Source: Candidatus Methylobacter titanis
GTDB lineage: Bacteria; Pseudomonadota; Gammaproteobacteria; Methylococcales; Methylomonadaceae
Reading direction: 5' to 3'
DNA: 64,000 nucleotides
Assembly (NCBI GenBank): GCA_029946125.1
Contig: JAQSDX010000012.1
Location: 1 to 64,000, forward strand
A model generated the notes under the pieces. It searched no databases, was not told the DNA's origin, and saw only the letters and a program-made list of their open reading frames with translations. The position numbers and the translations under genes were made by a program. This document shows positions 46,787-56,197 of the stretch, in pieces; the first letter of the stretch is position 1, and each line of letters begins with the position of its first letter.

Positions 46787-48731
46787 CGGCGGCGGCCTTC
46801 ACCGGTGGTATTTTATAGCGTCTGTCGCAAGCCGCAATCAATCCGCCCGCCGCCATGAACAAAGCGCCCAGCCAAATCCAGCGAATGAACGACTTGTAAT
46901 AAACCCTCATGCTCCACGCACCTTGATCGCCCAGCGGTTCGCCTATCGCCACAAACAAATCCCGGAACAAACCGGCATCGATAGCCGCTTCAGTCATCGG
47001 CATTTTTTGCACCTGATAAACCCGTTTTTGCGGTTCGAGTTTGGCGACCTGCTTGCCTTCGTAACTGACAGTGACAAAAGCCTGCTCTGCAATATAGTTA
47101 GGTCCTTGGGTTTGTTTGACGCCGTGAAATTCAAAAATATAGCCGGACATATCCAAAGCATCACCGGGCGCCATACGGACATCTTTTTCGACGCTGTAAA
47201 CCGAGGTCAGGGTAATGCCGACCACGAATACGGCAATGCCCAGATGCGCCACGGTCATGCCGTAAAAACCAGCCGGTACGGTGTGCAGTCGTTGCAGTGA
47301 AAATCCCTGCACCCCCATCCGATCAATAAAAGACAGCGCAGTAATGGCAACCGTCCACAACGCCAAGGTTAAGCCCAATACTGCACCCCAGGAATAAAAC
47401 GGCATAGCCAACGGAATCAGTAGTCCGCCCGCAACACAGGCCAAAACAATCCAGCGCACCCGCAAGGCAATCACGTTGATATTATCTCTTTTCCAGCGCA
47501 ATAACATGCCCAAGCCCACAGCAATCGCCAGCGGCGCCATCAGCGGAATGAACACCGCGTTAAAGTACGGCGGGCCGACTGAAATCTTGCCTAAACCCAA
47601 CGCGTCAATCACCAAAGGATACAAGGTGCCCAACAAGATACTGGAAGCGGTCACCACTAACAGCACATTGTTCAGCAATATCGCCGACTCTTTGGACACC
47701 AGTTCAAAGGTCGCGCTGCTTTTGACGTAAGGCGCTCTTATCGCATACAGCAATAATGACCCGCCTACCACAACGGCTAAGAAAATCAGGATGAACAAAC
47801 CTCTGGCAGGATCGCTGGCAAACGCATGTACCGAGGTTAATACCCCGGAACGCACCAGAAATGTGCCGAGCAAGCTCAAGGAAAATGCAAAAATTGCCAG
47901 CAATACCGTCCAGGTTTTAAATACGCCGCGTTTTTCGGTGGCGGCTAACGAATGAATCAGCGCCGTACCAACCAGCCAGGGCATGAAGGAAGCGTTTTCG
48001 ACAGGGTCCCAGAACCACCAGCCGCCCCAGCCCAGTTCGTAATAAGCCCACCAGCTGCCCAAGGCAATGCCGATGGTTAAAAACATCCAGGCGATATTGG
48101 TCCAAGGTCTTGACCATCGCGCCCAGGCAGCATCCACCCTGCCTTCGAGCAACGCGGCAATCGCAAAAGCAAAGGCGACCGAAAAGCCGACATAGCCCAT
48201 ATACAGCATCGGCGGATGTATTGCCAAACCAGGATCCTGCAACAACGGGTTTAAGTCTCGCCCTTCCAGAGGTGCCGGAAACAGGCGTTCAAACGGATTG
48301 GACGTCAGCAATAAAAACAGGATAAAACCGATAGAGACCAGTCCCATTACGCCTAACACTCGCGCCACGGTAGCCTCAGGAATAGTTTTGCTAAACTGTG
48401 CCACTAAAGCCGTCCACACCGACAACACCAAGCCCCATAATAATAAGGAACCTTCATGCGCACCCCAGACACCGGAAACCAAATACAAAGTCGGCAAGGC
48501 GGTATTGGAGTTAGTGGCAATGTATTTAACCGAGAAATCATGGGTCAAAAAGCCATAGGTCAGGCAAGCGTAAGACAAGACCATGAATAACAGTTGGCCA
48601 TACGCGGCGGGTCTTGCGACGCTAGTCCAGCCGGATATGGATCGGGAGGCGCCGATAATCGGCAGCATTCCTAAAACAACAGCCATGCACAAGGCCAGTA
48701 TCAGCGAAAAATGCCCCAGTTCTGCAATCAT
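46779..48731 (-). CDS. ccmF: Cytochrome c haem lyase subunit CcmF
   Basis: Large polytopic protein of the haem lyase. The tryptophan-rich WWD motif is GWGGWWFWDPVENASFMPWL, and other conserved segments are HEGSLLLWGL and LGTFLVRSGVLTSVHAFA. It receives haem from CcmE and attaches it to apocytochrome c. The 650 residues are complete. The start codon shares one base with the ccmE stop. Confidence 0.96.
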   Translation of the reverse strand: MIAELGHFSLILALCMAVVLGMLPIIGASRSISGWTSVARPAAYGQLLFMVLSYACLTYGFLTHDFSVKYIATNSNTALPTLYLVSGVWGAHEGSLLLWGLVLSVWTALVAQFSKTIPEATVARVLGVMGLVSIGFILFLLLTSNPFERLFPAPLEGRDLNPLLQDPGLAIHPPMLYMGYVGFSVAFAFAIAALLEGRVDAAWARWSRPWTNIAWMFLTIGIALGSWWAYYELGWGGWWFWDPVENASFMPWLVGTALIHSLAATEKRGVFKTWTVLLAIFAFSLSLLGTFLVRSGVLTSVHAFASDPARGLFILIFLAVVVGGSLLLYAIRAPYVKSSATFELVSKESAILLNNVLLVVTASSILLGTLYPLVIDALGLGKISVGPPYFNAVFIPLMAPLAIAVGLGMLLRWKRDNINVIALRVRWIVLACVAGGLLIPLAMPFYSWGAVLGLTLALWTVAITALSFIDRMGVQGFSLQRLHTVPAGFYGMTVAHLGIAVFVVGITLTSVYSVEKDVRMAPGDALDMSGYIFEFHGVKQTQGPNYIAEQAFVTVSYEGKQVAKLEPQKRVYQVQKMPMTEAAIDAGLFRDLFVAIGEPLGDQGAWSMRVYYKSFIRWIWLGALFMAAGGLIAACDRRYKIPPVKAAADA

Positions 48732-49180
48732 TATTTTTGACCTGTAACGAGTGGTGCTGGCTGATTTTTCAAACTGTCTTTCACTTCCGGCGGCATATAA
48801 TTTTCATCATGTTTGGCTAACACTTCTTCAGCGATAAATACGCCCTGTGCATTTAACTTACCGTGCGCAACGATGCCCTGCCCTTCTCTGAATAAATCCG
48901 GCAGGATGCCGGTATATTCCACGGTTACATCCTTGCTGTAATCGGTCAGTTTAAAACGCACCATCAAGCCGTCATTCGGTCTTTCTACGGAGCCTTTAAT
49001 CACCATGCCGCCCAGGCGAAATAAAGTGTCTTTGGGAGCCTTGCCTTCGATAACGTCGGTGGTCGAAAAAAAGTACATCAAATTTTCATTAAAGGACTTA
49101 AGCGCGAATGCGGTGGCAAGCCCGGCTCCGATGACCATTAGGCCGATAAGCATTAAACGCTGTTTTCTGGCTGGTTTCAT
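48731..49180 (-). CDS. ccmE: Haem chaperone CcmE
   Basis: Periplasmic haem shuttle with an N-terminal membrane anchor and an OB-fold domain. The covalent haem-binding histidine and nearby tyrosine are in LAKHDENYMPPEV (His about residue 123). FRLGGMVIKGSVER and VEYTGILPDLFREGQG are family hallmarks. At 149 residues it is standard. Confidence 0.96.
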   Translation of the reverse strand: MKPARKQRLMLIGLMVIGAGLATAFALKSFNENLMYFFSTTDVIEGKAPKDTLFRLGGMVIKGSVERPNDGLMVRFKLTDYSKDVTVEYTGILPDLFREGQGIVAHGKLNAQGVFIAEEVLAKHDENYMPPEVKDSLKNQPAPLVTGQK

Positions 49181-49183
49181 GAT

Positions 49184-49342
49184 TTATTGCCGTTTTTGCT
49201 TGAGCGCCAGAGCGCGTAAAAACTGTCTGCGTTGCGCCACCGGGATAATAATATTGGCGAGCAGCACGATTAAGGTCAGGCCGTAGGAGGTCCAGACATA
49301 AAAGCCATAGCCGCCCATGGCAAAAAATTCCTGCATCGTCAT
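49184..49342 (-). CDS. ccmD: Haem exporter protein CcmD
   Basis: A 52-residue protein read on the minus strand from the ATG at 49340-49342: MTMQEFFAMGGYGFYVWTSY, then one membrane helix (LTLIVLLANIIIPVAQRR) and a basic tail. CcmD helps release holo-CcmE from the CcmABC complex. The start overlaps the ccmC stop as TAATG and the stop lies 3 bp before ccmE, exactly the expected position. Confidence 0.9.
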   Translation of the reverse strand: MTMQEFFAMGGYGFYVWTSYGLTLIVLLANIIIPVAQRRQFLRALALKQKRQ

Positions 49343-50103
49343 TACTTCGACTCCGAGACCATGTTCTTAACCCATTGCGCGTTGCGTTCACGTAGTAACA
49401 ATTCAGTACGCGCCCGCTGCAACATCGCAATCAGATAATAAAATTTAAACGATACCGCCATCAGCAACAGCGGTATCAACATGCTGACATGAATGGACGG
49501 TTTATCCATTTTGGTGACGGTCGGCCCTTGATGCAGCGTGTTCCACCACTCGACAGAGTAATGAATGATCGGGATATTGACCACGCCGACCAGAGCCAAA
49601 ATAGCCACGGCCCTGGACGCAGTGCGCTTATCGTCTATCGCGCCGTAAAGTCCGATAACGCCAAGATACAAAAACAGCAATATCAATTCGGATGTTAAGC
49701 GCGCATCCCAGACCCACCAAGTCCCCCACATCGGCTTGCCCCACAAGGAACCGGTCACCAGTGCGATAAAGGTAAAGCTGGCACCGATCGGCGCACTGCT
49801 GATCGCCACTATCTCGGCCAGCTTGATCCGCCAAATCAAGCCTATGGCGCCGGCAACCGCCATGACCACATAAATGAATAACGACATCCAGGCGCTGGGC
49901 ACATGGATATAGATAATGCGATAGCTGTCGCCCTGCTGATAATCGGCTGGCGCCAGATACAGGCCGCCGTATAGTCCGACTGCTGTTACCAGTAGAAAAA
50001 CAACCACCAGCCACGGCATCAATCGCCCGGTAAAAGCGTAAAAATGCGGCGGGGAGGCCATGCGGTGGAAGAAGCGAACGACGGGATCTGGAATTAAAAA
50101 CAT
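49342..50103 (-). CDS. ccmC: Haem transport protein CcmC
   Basis: Polytopic protein that loads haem on CcmE. The WWD motif is GTWWVWDARLTSELILLF, and the preceding IIYIHVPSAWMSLFIYV provides a haem-ligand His region. I use the ATG at 50103; a TTG at 50109 is in frame but less likely. About 253 residues. It lies 49 bp downstream of the diiron-type gene. Confidence 0.95.
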   Translation of the reverse strand: MFLIPDPVVRFFHRMASPPHFYAFTGRLMPWLVVVFLLVTAVGLYGGLYLAPADYQQGDSYRIIYIHVPSAWMSLFIYVVMAVAGAIGLIWRIKLAEIVAISSAPIGASFTFIALVTGSLWGKPMWGTWWVWDARLTSELILLFLYLGVIGLYGAIDDKRTASRAVAILALVGVVNIPIIHYSVEWWNTLHQGPTVTKMDKPSIHVSMLIPLLLMAVSFKFYYLIAMLQRARTELLLRERNAQWVKNMVSESK

Positions 50104-50152
50104 AGGCAATCAGAAAAATGGTTTAAAACTAACATGCAGGAACGATCTGTTT

Positions 50153-51052
50153 TTAAGCTTTGCAGTATGAAGGAATCCAGCTGCGTTCAATCATATACTC
50201 AGGCAAGTCATTAAAATCAAAAGCGATGCCGTCTTTAATCATCTGCTCAACATTAAACAATTGCCCGACTTCAGGAATATCCTTAAAGAACAATGTATAA
50301 AAAGGCTTAACCAGCGCTTTTGAAACTTTCACGCCTATCGGACCGATAAAATTCCTTCGCTGCCCGACATGCGCCACTTCATCGATGGTAATCTCATCCA
50401 GCAATTCTTTTAAACGGGCGCGTACTTCCGGTTCATCAGCCAGGACTTCATCAAACAGAGGATATAAATGACAATAAAAAGTCACCCCCATAAGCTCTGT
50501 TACAAAAGCCGGCGTGTCCATTAAAAAACCGGGTAATTTGGGAAACTGCTCGTAGATTTTTTCTTTAACCGGACCTAAAGGCACCCACTCCACTTTGTCC
50601 AAACCGCAAGTTTTCAGCATTTCATCAAACAGGCGCACATGGCAAAATTCTTCAGCCAAATGCACGCGACTGATTTTATCTTCCAGGGCATGTGAGTTGG
50701 CCATATCGGGCACCACATCCCATGCACCTTTAATACCTACCCATTCATGTCGGGCAAACTTGTATATGCCTGTCAGCATCAAGGTCATGCGATCCAGCGA
50801 TTTAGGGTCATCTTGCATGTCGACATAATTACGATAAAAAGCTTCAGGATCAGCCAGTGGCTTCCGTAATTTAACCGGGTTATCCTGAAAATGCTTCAGT
50901 CGATCACGTTTTTTAGCTAAATCCTTATCGTGTTCCAACAACTCCCCGCCATGCTGCTGGGTAAACTCCCAGTAACTATCAAAATTTTCTTTTCGTTGTT
51001 GCTCGGTAGCCGGTGAAAAAACAGACAAATATTTAGTTGATACCATAATCAT
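50153..51052 (-). CDS. Unrecognised ferritin-like diiron protein inside the ccm operon
   Basis: A 299-residue soluble protein with a complete carboxylate-bridged diiron pattern across four predicted helices: E103 (FARHEWVGIKGAW), E135xxH138 (HLAEEFCHVRLFDEML), E186 (FVTELMGVTFYCHL) and E225xxH228 (ITIDEVAHVGQRRNF). I do not recognise the named family. Such proteins can be oxygenases, N-oxygenases, peroxidases or iron-storage proteins. It is not a normal part of ccm loci. Gaps of 44 bp to ccmB and 49 bp to ccmC suggest an inserted cassette, still codirectional and probably cotranscribed. No membrane helix or signal peptide is apparent, so it is likely cytoplasmic. Confidence 0.7.
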   Translation of the reverse strand: MIMVSTKYLSVFSPATEQQRKENFDSYWEFTQQHGGELLEHDKDLAKKRDRLKHFQDNPVKLRKPLADPEAFYRNYVDMQDDPKSLDRMTLMLTGIYKFARHEWVGIKGAWDVVPDMANSHALEDKISRVHLAEEFCHVRLFDEMLKTCGLDKVEWVPLGPVKEKIYEQFPKLPGFLMDTPAFVTELMGVTFYCHLYPLFDEVLADEPEVRARLKELLDEITIDEVAHVGQRRNFIGPIGVKVSKALVKPFYTLFFKDIPEVGQLFNVEQMIKDGIAFDFNDLPEYMIERSWIPSYCKA

Positions 51053-51096
51053 TTATTCCTGATCGTCAATATGATTGATTATTCTACGAGATATTA

Positions 51097-51771
51097 TCAA
51101 TGAATACTCATTTTTAATGCCGCCGCTACCGGCAAAGGCGCCAATACCAAAGCCATCAATAAAATGGCAATCAATATATTAATTTGCGCGTCAACCGGCA
51201 AGCCGCTGCCTGCCATTTGCACCGCGTTACCGGCAAAAATCAACACCGGAACATACAAGGGTAAAACCAGCAGCGACAAAATCATGCCGCCCCGACGCAG
51301 TCCCACGGTCAGTGCCACACCAACAGCTCCAATCAGACTTAACACCGGAGTTCCCAGCAGCAAGGTCAGCAACAAGGTTCCCAGAGAATGATTGGGCATG
51401 CCTAAAAAAACCGCCAGCAGCGGCGCGACAATCAACAGCGGCAATCCGGTCACCAACCAGTGGGCGATGATTTTAGCCAATACTAATACCGTGGTCGGGT
51501 GGGGGCTTAATAGCATCTGCTCCAGCGAACCGTCATCAAAATCCGAACGAAACAGACTGTCCAGGGACAGCATCGCTGCCAGCAATGCGGAAACCCAGAT
51601 AATACCCGGCGCAATGGCTTGCAATAAATGCGGCTGAGCACCGATGCCCAAAGGGAACAGGGTTATCACCAGGATGAAAAACAGCAGCGGATTGGCTATT
51701 TCGGAACGACGCCGTAAAGCCAAAACCAGATCGCGCCGAATAACGGCAAAGAATGCACGGGATAAAGACAT
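51097..51771 (-). CDS. ccmB: Haem exporter membrane protein CcmB
   Basis: Six-helix ABC permease that partners CcmA. FFILVITLFPLGIGAQPHLL, GIIWVSALLAAMLSLDSLF and GSLEQMLLSPHPTTVLVLAK are typical CcmB segments. The 224 residues are normal. The start shares a base with the ccmA stop. Confidence 0.95.
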   Translation of the reverse strand: MSLSRAFFAVIRRDLVLALRRRSEIANPLLFFILVITLFPLGIGAQPHLLQAIAPGIIWVSALLAAMLSLDSLFRSDFDDGSLEQMLLSPHPTTVLVLAKIIAHWLVTGLPLLIVAPLLAVFLGMPNHSLGTLLLTLLLGTPVLSLIGAVGVALTVGLRRGGMILSLLVLPLYVPVLIFAGNAVQMAGSGLPVDAQINILIAILLMALVLAPLPVAAALKMSIH

Positions 51772-52394
51772 CAGGATAAATGAATACGCAGGACATCGAC
51801 ATCAGGCAGGTCTATGTCATGATGCGAGGTGAGGACAATCATGCCGCCGTTAGCGCAATGTTCGGTCATTAAGGTTTCGATCAGGGCAATGCCCTGCTTG
51901 TCTAATGAGGTGAAAGGCTCGTCCAGAATCCACAACACATTTTCGGTAATCAGCAACCGGGCTAACGACAGCCGTCTTTTCTGACCTGCCGATAAAGCCT
52001 GCACTAGGATGTCGTCATAACCTTGCAGATGAACTTTGCTTAAAGCCTCATGAATGGAATACCGGCCGGAATTGCTTAAGGCTACCGACATCCTTAAGTT
52101 TTCCAATACGGTCAGTTCTTTTTTAATGCCGTCCAAGTGGCCGACATAAGCCATCTGCGCATGAAACTGACTGTCTTTTACGTGGTCGCCGCACCAGTTA
52201 ATTTGGCCGGAATCGGGCTCCCGGAATCCGCATAAAATACGCAATAACGAAGTCTTACCGCTGCCGTTTTTGCCTTCCAGCAATAAAATCTGTCCTGAAA
52301 CCAGCTCAAAAGCCAGTTCTTCGAATAACACCCGGTCATCGCGAATGCAGCTTAAACCGGTGCCCTCGAGAGAGTATGTTGATTTTGTTCGCAT
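51771..52394 (-). CDS. ccmA: Cytochrome c biogenesis ATP-binding protein CcmA
   Basis: ABC ATPase of the CcmABCD complex that releases holo-CcmE. Walker A GKNGSGKTSLLR, signature ALSAGQKRRLSLARLL, Walker B LWILDEPFTSLD and the switch His in LTSHHDID are all present. The 207 residues are standard. It follows rlmB after 3 bp, so the ccm genes belong to the rnr-rlmB transcript unless an internal promoter exists. Confidence 0.96.
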   Translation of the reverse strand: MRTKSTYSLEGTGLSCIRDDRVLFEELAFELVSGQILLLEGKNGSGKTSLLRILCGFREPDSGQINWCGDHVKDSQFHAQMAYVGHLDGIKKELTVLENLRMSVALSNSGRYSIHEALSKVHLQGYDDILVQALSAGQKRRLSLARLLITENVLWILDEPFTSLDKQGIALIETLMTEHCANGGMIVLTSHHDIDLPDVDVLRIHLS

Positions 52395-52397
52395 TGA

Positions 52398-53144
52398 TCA
52401 AACAGCAACTAACCGCTGCCGCACAGTTTCATAAAGCAGCACACCGGTCGCTACCGACAAATTAAGACTGTCTACCTGCCCCAGCATCGGCAACTTAACC
52501 AATATATCGCATTGCTCTTTGGTCAAGCGTCTTAAGCCTTTACCCTCGGCACCCACGACCACAGCCAGCGGCACGGTGAAATCGGTTTGATAGGCAGTCT
52601 GAGTGGCTTCTCCCGCCGCGCCCATGACCCATATCCCCTGATCTTTAAGCCAGCGCAAGGTTCTGGCCAAATTGGTCACCTGATAAACCGGCACCGTTTC
52701 AGCAGCCCCGCTAGCGACTTTACAGACCGTCGGAGTAATCCCGGTAGCGTTATCTTTGGTAATAATGACGCCATGCACACCGGTAGCATCAGCAGTTCTA
52801 AGGCATGCGCCGAAATTATGCGGATCCTGCACATTATCCAGCACCAGGAATAAAGGCGTTCCTGATAAGGTTAATACCGCATCCTTTAGGTCGGTTTCCG
52901 ATAACTCGGCCGGCATTTCAACTTCGATAACGATGCTTTGATGATTATTGCTATCGGCCAGTTTATCCAGCTTTTTCCGGTCGACTTTTTCCGGCTCTAT
53001 GCCCAGATCCAATAAATCATCAATCAACTGCGTCAAACGCTTGTCTTGCCGTTGGCTGTCAACCCAGGCTTTACCGATTTTTTTAGGGGAATAATCTAAA
53101 GCCGACTGTACCGAATGTATGCCGTATATTTTGCTTAATTTCAT
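52398..53144 (-). CDS. rlmB: 23S rRNA (guanosine-2'-O)-methyltransferase RlmB
   Basis: SPOUT methyltransferase modifying G2251 (E. coli numbering) of 23S rRNA. An N-terminal substrate-binding domain (IYGIHSVQSAL) is followed by the SPOUT knot with VLDNVQDPHNFGACLRTADA, VVGAEGKGLRRL and VDSLNLSVATGVLLYE. The 248 residues are normal. The start overlaps the rnr stop as ATGA. Confidence 0.96.
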   Translation of the reverse strand: MKLSKIYGIHSVQSALDYSPKKIGKAWVDSQRQDKRLTQLIDDLLDLGIEPEKVDRKKLDKLADSNNHQSIVIEVEMPAELSETDLKDAVLTLSGTPLFLVLDNVQDPHNFGACLRTADATGVHGVIITKDNATGITPTVCKVASGAAETVPVYQVTNLARTLRWLKDQGIWVMGAAGEATQTAYQTDFTVPLAVVVGAEGKGLRRLTKEQCDILVKLPMLGQVDSLNLSVATGVLLYETVRQRLVAV

Positions 53145-55432
53145 TTTTTACGACGTCTTTTTTTAGGTTTGGTATCCATCGCGACTTGTTTTTCCGCCAG
53201 TTCAAAATCCATTTTCTTTTCGTCCAGATCAACACGGACGACTCTGATATTGACGCTATCGCCCAGCCGGTAATTAATGCCGGTACGTTCGCCTCTTAAC
53301 TGGTGACTGGTCGCATCGAAATGAAAATAATCCTGAGCCAGATTGCTGATATGAACCAAGCCTTCAACATAAATTTCGGCAAGCTCGACAAAAAAACCAA
53401 ACGAGGTGACCGCTGAAATAATGCCGGGGAATTCCTCGCCAACCTTATCCATCATATATTCGCATTTGAGCCAGCTCACCACATCCCGCGTGGCATCATC
53501 GGCGCGGCGCTCATGGGCTGAACATTGTTCGCCCAAAACAACCATATCGGGAACGCCATAGAAAAAGCTTTCCACCGGCTTGCCCTGCAAACAATGCCTG
53601 ATTGCACGATGCACCAACAAATCGGGATAACGGCGAATAGGCGAGGTAAAATGCGCGTAAGCCTCCAGCGCCAGACCGAAATGGCCTTTTAACTCGGGAC
53701 TGTAGACCGCCTGCGACATCGAACGCAACAATACGGTCTGAATCAAATGCGCATCAGGCCTATCTTTGATTGACTCCATCAGATGCATATAATCCAGCGG
53801 CGTTGGCTTATCCCCGCCGCCTAAACTCAAGCCCAGTTCGCCAATAAAGGTTTTCAGATTAAGCAGCTTATCGGCACTCGGACCTTCGTGTATCCGCAAC
53901 AACTTGGGCATTTTTTTACTATTTAAAAACCGCGCCGCCGCCATGTTCGCGGTGATCATAAATTCTTCGATCAATTTGTGCGCATCGTTACGCACCACCG
54001 GCACTATCTTTTCGATTTTACGCTCTGTACCGAAAACAATCCGGGTTTCCTGCGTGTCGAAATCCATTGCGCCACGTTGTTCTCGGCTCACCCGCATCAC
54101 CTTGTACAGCGCGTATAGCTCCTGTAAATGCGGCATTACGGCTTTATATTTTTCGGCTAAGGCCTGCGCCGAGCCAGCTCCCGACTGGCTTTCGGCATAC
54201 ACACCATCCCTGGCGATATCGCCATCAACCAGCATTGCTGCGACTTCATTGTAGGTCAGTCGGGCATGAGAACTCATCACCGCGTCAAAAAAACGTGACC
54301 GAACAACCTGGCCCTGTTGGTCTATGTATAGCTCGCACACCATACATAGCCGATCCACATGGGGATTAAGCGAACACAAGCCATTGGACAAAATCTCCGG
54401 CAACATCGGTATGACCTGTTCAGGAAAATAGACCGACGTACTGCGTTTTTGAGCTTCCTTATCTAATTCCGAATTAATCTGCACATAATGCGAAACATCG
54501 GCGATCGCAACCAATAACTTCCAACCCTTAGGGGTTTTCTGGCAATAAACCGCATCGTCAAAATCACGGGCATCTTCACCATCAATCGTGACCAAGGGAA
54601 TGTCCCTTAAATCAACCCGGCCTTCTTTTGCCGACTCCGGCACATCCTTACTAAGCGGTTTAATTGCTTCCAGCAATTCATCAGGCCATTGATTAGGCAG
54701 CTCATGGGAACGAATCGCCATTTCGATTTCCATTCCCGGCGCCATGTGTTCGCCCATGACCTCAACAATGCGCCCAATAGGCTGCCGAAGCTTAGTCGGC
54801 TGCTCAACGATTTCGGCAACGACAATCTGTCCTTGTTTTGCCTTGCCGGTGCCGCCTTTTTGAACCAGAATGGTTTGCGCTATATTTTTATTATCCGGCA
54901 CCACGTAAGTAAAACCGTCTTCTTTATAGAGACGCCCAACAACATGGTGCGTATTTCTCTGAAGAATTTCAACAACAGCCCCTTCCCTGCGGCCTTTTTT
55001 ATCGACCCCGGCAATACGTACCAGCGCCCGATCATTGTGCAGCAAAGGATTCATTTCTCGTGGCGATAAGAATAGGTCGTCCGAGCCATCATCCGGCTTA
55101 ATAAAGCCAAATCCGTCCGCATGACCGATAATGCGCCCGGCAATTAAATCCTCATTATTAACCAGGCAATATTTCTTGCCCCGATTAAATAATAATTGCC
55201 CGTCCCTTTCCATTGCCCGTAAACGGCGGCGTAAAGCCTCTAGCTGATCTTCGGTTTCAAGGGTAAATGCTTCAGCGAGTTCTTCACGACGCAAAGGTTT
55301 TCCAGCATGCTCGATGAATTGAAGAATTAATTCGCGGCTGGGAATGGGATTCTCATATTTCTCAGCTTCACGCTGAGCATATGGATCTTTTGTTGAATTA
55401 AAATCAACGTCTTTTTTAGACTTCAATGTCAT
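53141..55432 (-). CDS. rnr: Ribonuclease R
   Basis: Processive 3'-to-5' exoribonuclease able to degrade structured RNA. An N-terminal winged helix (FIEHAGKPLRREELAEAF) and cold-shock domains precede the RNB catalytic region (DGEDARDFDDAVYC, then AYAHFTSPIRRYPDLLVHRA). A C-terminal S1 domain (SFGFFVELAEIYVEGLVHIS) ends in the basic tail KPKKRRRKK. 763 residues. No Shine-Dalgarno is visible in the AT-rich DNA before the start. First gene of the long minus-strand operon, divergent from tRNA-Leu. Confidence 0.96.
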   Translation of the reverse strand: MTLKSKKDVDFNSTKDPYAQREAEKYENPIPSRELILQFIEHAGKPLRREELAEAFTLETEDQLEALRRRLRAMERDGQLLFNRGKKYCLVNNEDLIAGRIIGHADGFGFIKPDDGSDDLFLSPREMNPLLHNDRALVRIAGVDKKGRREGAVVEILQRNTHHVVGRLYKEDGFTYVVPDNKNIAQTILVQKGGTGKAKQGQIVVAEIVEQPTKLRQPIGRIVEVMGEHMAPGMEIEMAIRSHELPNQWPDELLEAIKPLSKDVPESAKEGRVDLRDIPLVTIDGEDARDFDDAVYCQKTPKGWKLLVAIADVSHYVQINSELDKEAQKRSTSVYFPEQVIPMLPEILSNGLCSLNPHVDRLCMVCELYIDQQGQVVRSRFFDAVMSSHARLTYNEVAAMLVDGDIARDGVYAESQSGAGSAQALAEKYKAVMPHLQELYALYKVMRVSREQRGAMDFDTQETRIVFGTERKIEKIVPVVRNDAHKLIEEFMITANMAAARFLNSKKMPKLLRIHEGPSADKLLNLKTFIGELGLSLGGGDKPTPLDYMHLMESIKDRPDAHLIQTVLLRSMSQAVYSPELKGHFGLALEAYAHFTSPIRRYPDLLVHRAIRHCLQGKPVESFFYGVPDMVVLGEQCSAHERRADDATRDVVSWLKCEYMMDKVGEEFPGIISAVTSFGFFVELAEIYVEGLVHISNLAQDYFHFDATSHQLRGERTGINYRLGDSVNIRVVRVDLDEKKMDFELAEKQVAMDTKPKKRRRKK

Positions 55433-55613
55433 TTAAATAATAAAATAAAAAAGGTGGATACGATAAACATAGTCTTAAGTATATAGGTTTAGTATATCGA
55501 TTAGAATTGAAAGAGAAAAGTTTTTGGCCTTTATGCAAAAAAACTTTTTTCTCCGCGGGTTTAAAGTAACGTCATCCTGTCTAACTCACTTTAAGATAAA
55601 ACATCACACCTAA

Positions 55614-55642
55614 TTGACAAAATCAAAATGGATGGGTATAGT
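55614..55642 (+). promoter_or_regulatory. Sigma-70 promoter of tRNA-Leu
   Basis: A consensus -35 TTGACA (55614-55619) and -10 TATAGT (55637-55642) are separated by 17 bp. A GC-rich discriminator, GCGCGC, follows, as is typical of stringently controlled stable-RNA promoters. The tRNA starts 34 bp beyond the -10. Confidence 0.8.
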
Positions 55643-55675
55643 GCGCGCTCACTTTAGCTTTTACAGCTAGCCTCT

Positions 55676-55762
55676 GCCGAGGTGGTGAAATTGGTAGACA
55701 CGCCAGCTTCAGGTGCTGGTGGGGGCAACCCCATGGAGGTTCAAGTCCTCTCCTCGGCACCA
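55676..55762 (+). tRNA. tRNA-Leu (anticodon CAG)
   Basis: An 87-nt class II tRNA. The acceptor stem GCCGAGG pairs with CCTCGGC, and the gene encodes its 3' ACCA. The anticodon arm CCAGC-TTCAGGT-GCTGG gives anticodon CAG. A long variable arm (TGGGGGCAACCCCA) and T-arm with GGTTCAAGTCC follow. All stems pair, so it is functional. Confidence 0.97.
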
Positions 55763-56197
55763 TCAGTGATCACAAAATATAGCAGTTCTTGCTAGACATC
55801 ATCCCACACCTTTGATTCATCGGGAAAATTTCAAAAAACTGCCTGCAGTTTACATGAAAAGCGCTTTTTCGATACTATTATTATGACGGCCAATCAAGCC
55901 AGTCGCGCGTACAAAAGCGTTAAAAAGCAACATCCCGATCCAATTTTGATTTTACCGGATTTAGCTTCTATAGGATAAATCCGAAAACGCCATTGCCTAT
56001 CTTTTCAGCAATTAACGGCAACAAAAGCCCATCCACCGGCAATTTCTTGCCACCTTGTCATGTCAATCTTATGACAGCAATAAGCCAAAAATAAAATATC
56101 CTTACCATCATACTGATTATGGGCTATTTTTATGAATTGGCACATTCCTCGCTTTAGTTATTGCAAAGCAACAGTCTCAATCCACGAGGAAGCGATC
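55763..56197. other. Intergenic region with small inverted repeats
   Basis: No gene is supported. The inverted repeats AAACTGC/GCAGTTT (55836-55851) and CGGATTTA/TAAATCCG (55957-55964 and 55977-55984, 12-nt loop) are visible; neither has a T-run, so the tRNA terminator is not clear. Confidence 0.35.

Noticed and set aside
46773-47300. A 175-residue plus-strand open frame
   Set aside because: It is antisense to ccmF, which has complete conserved motifs on the other strand.
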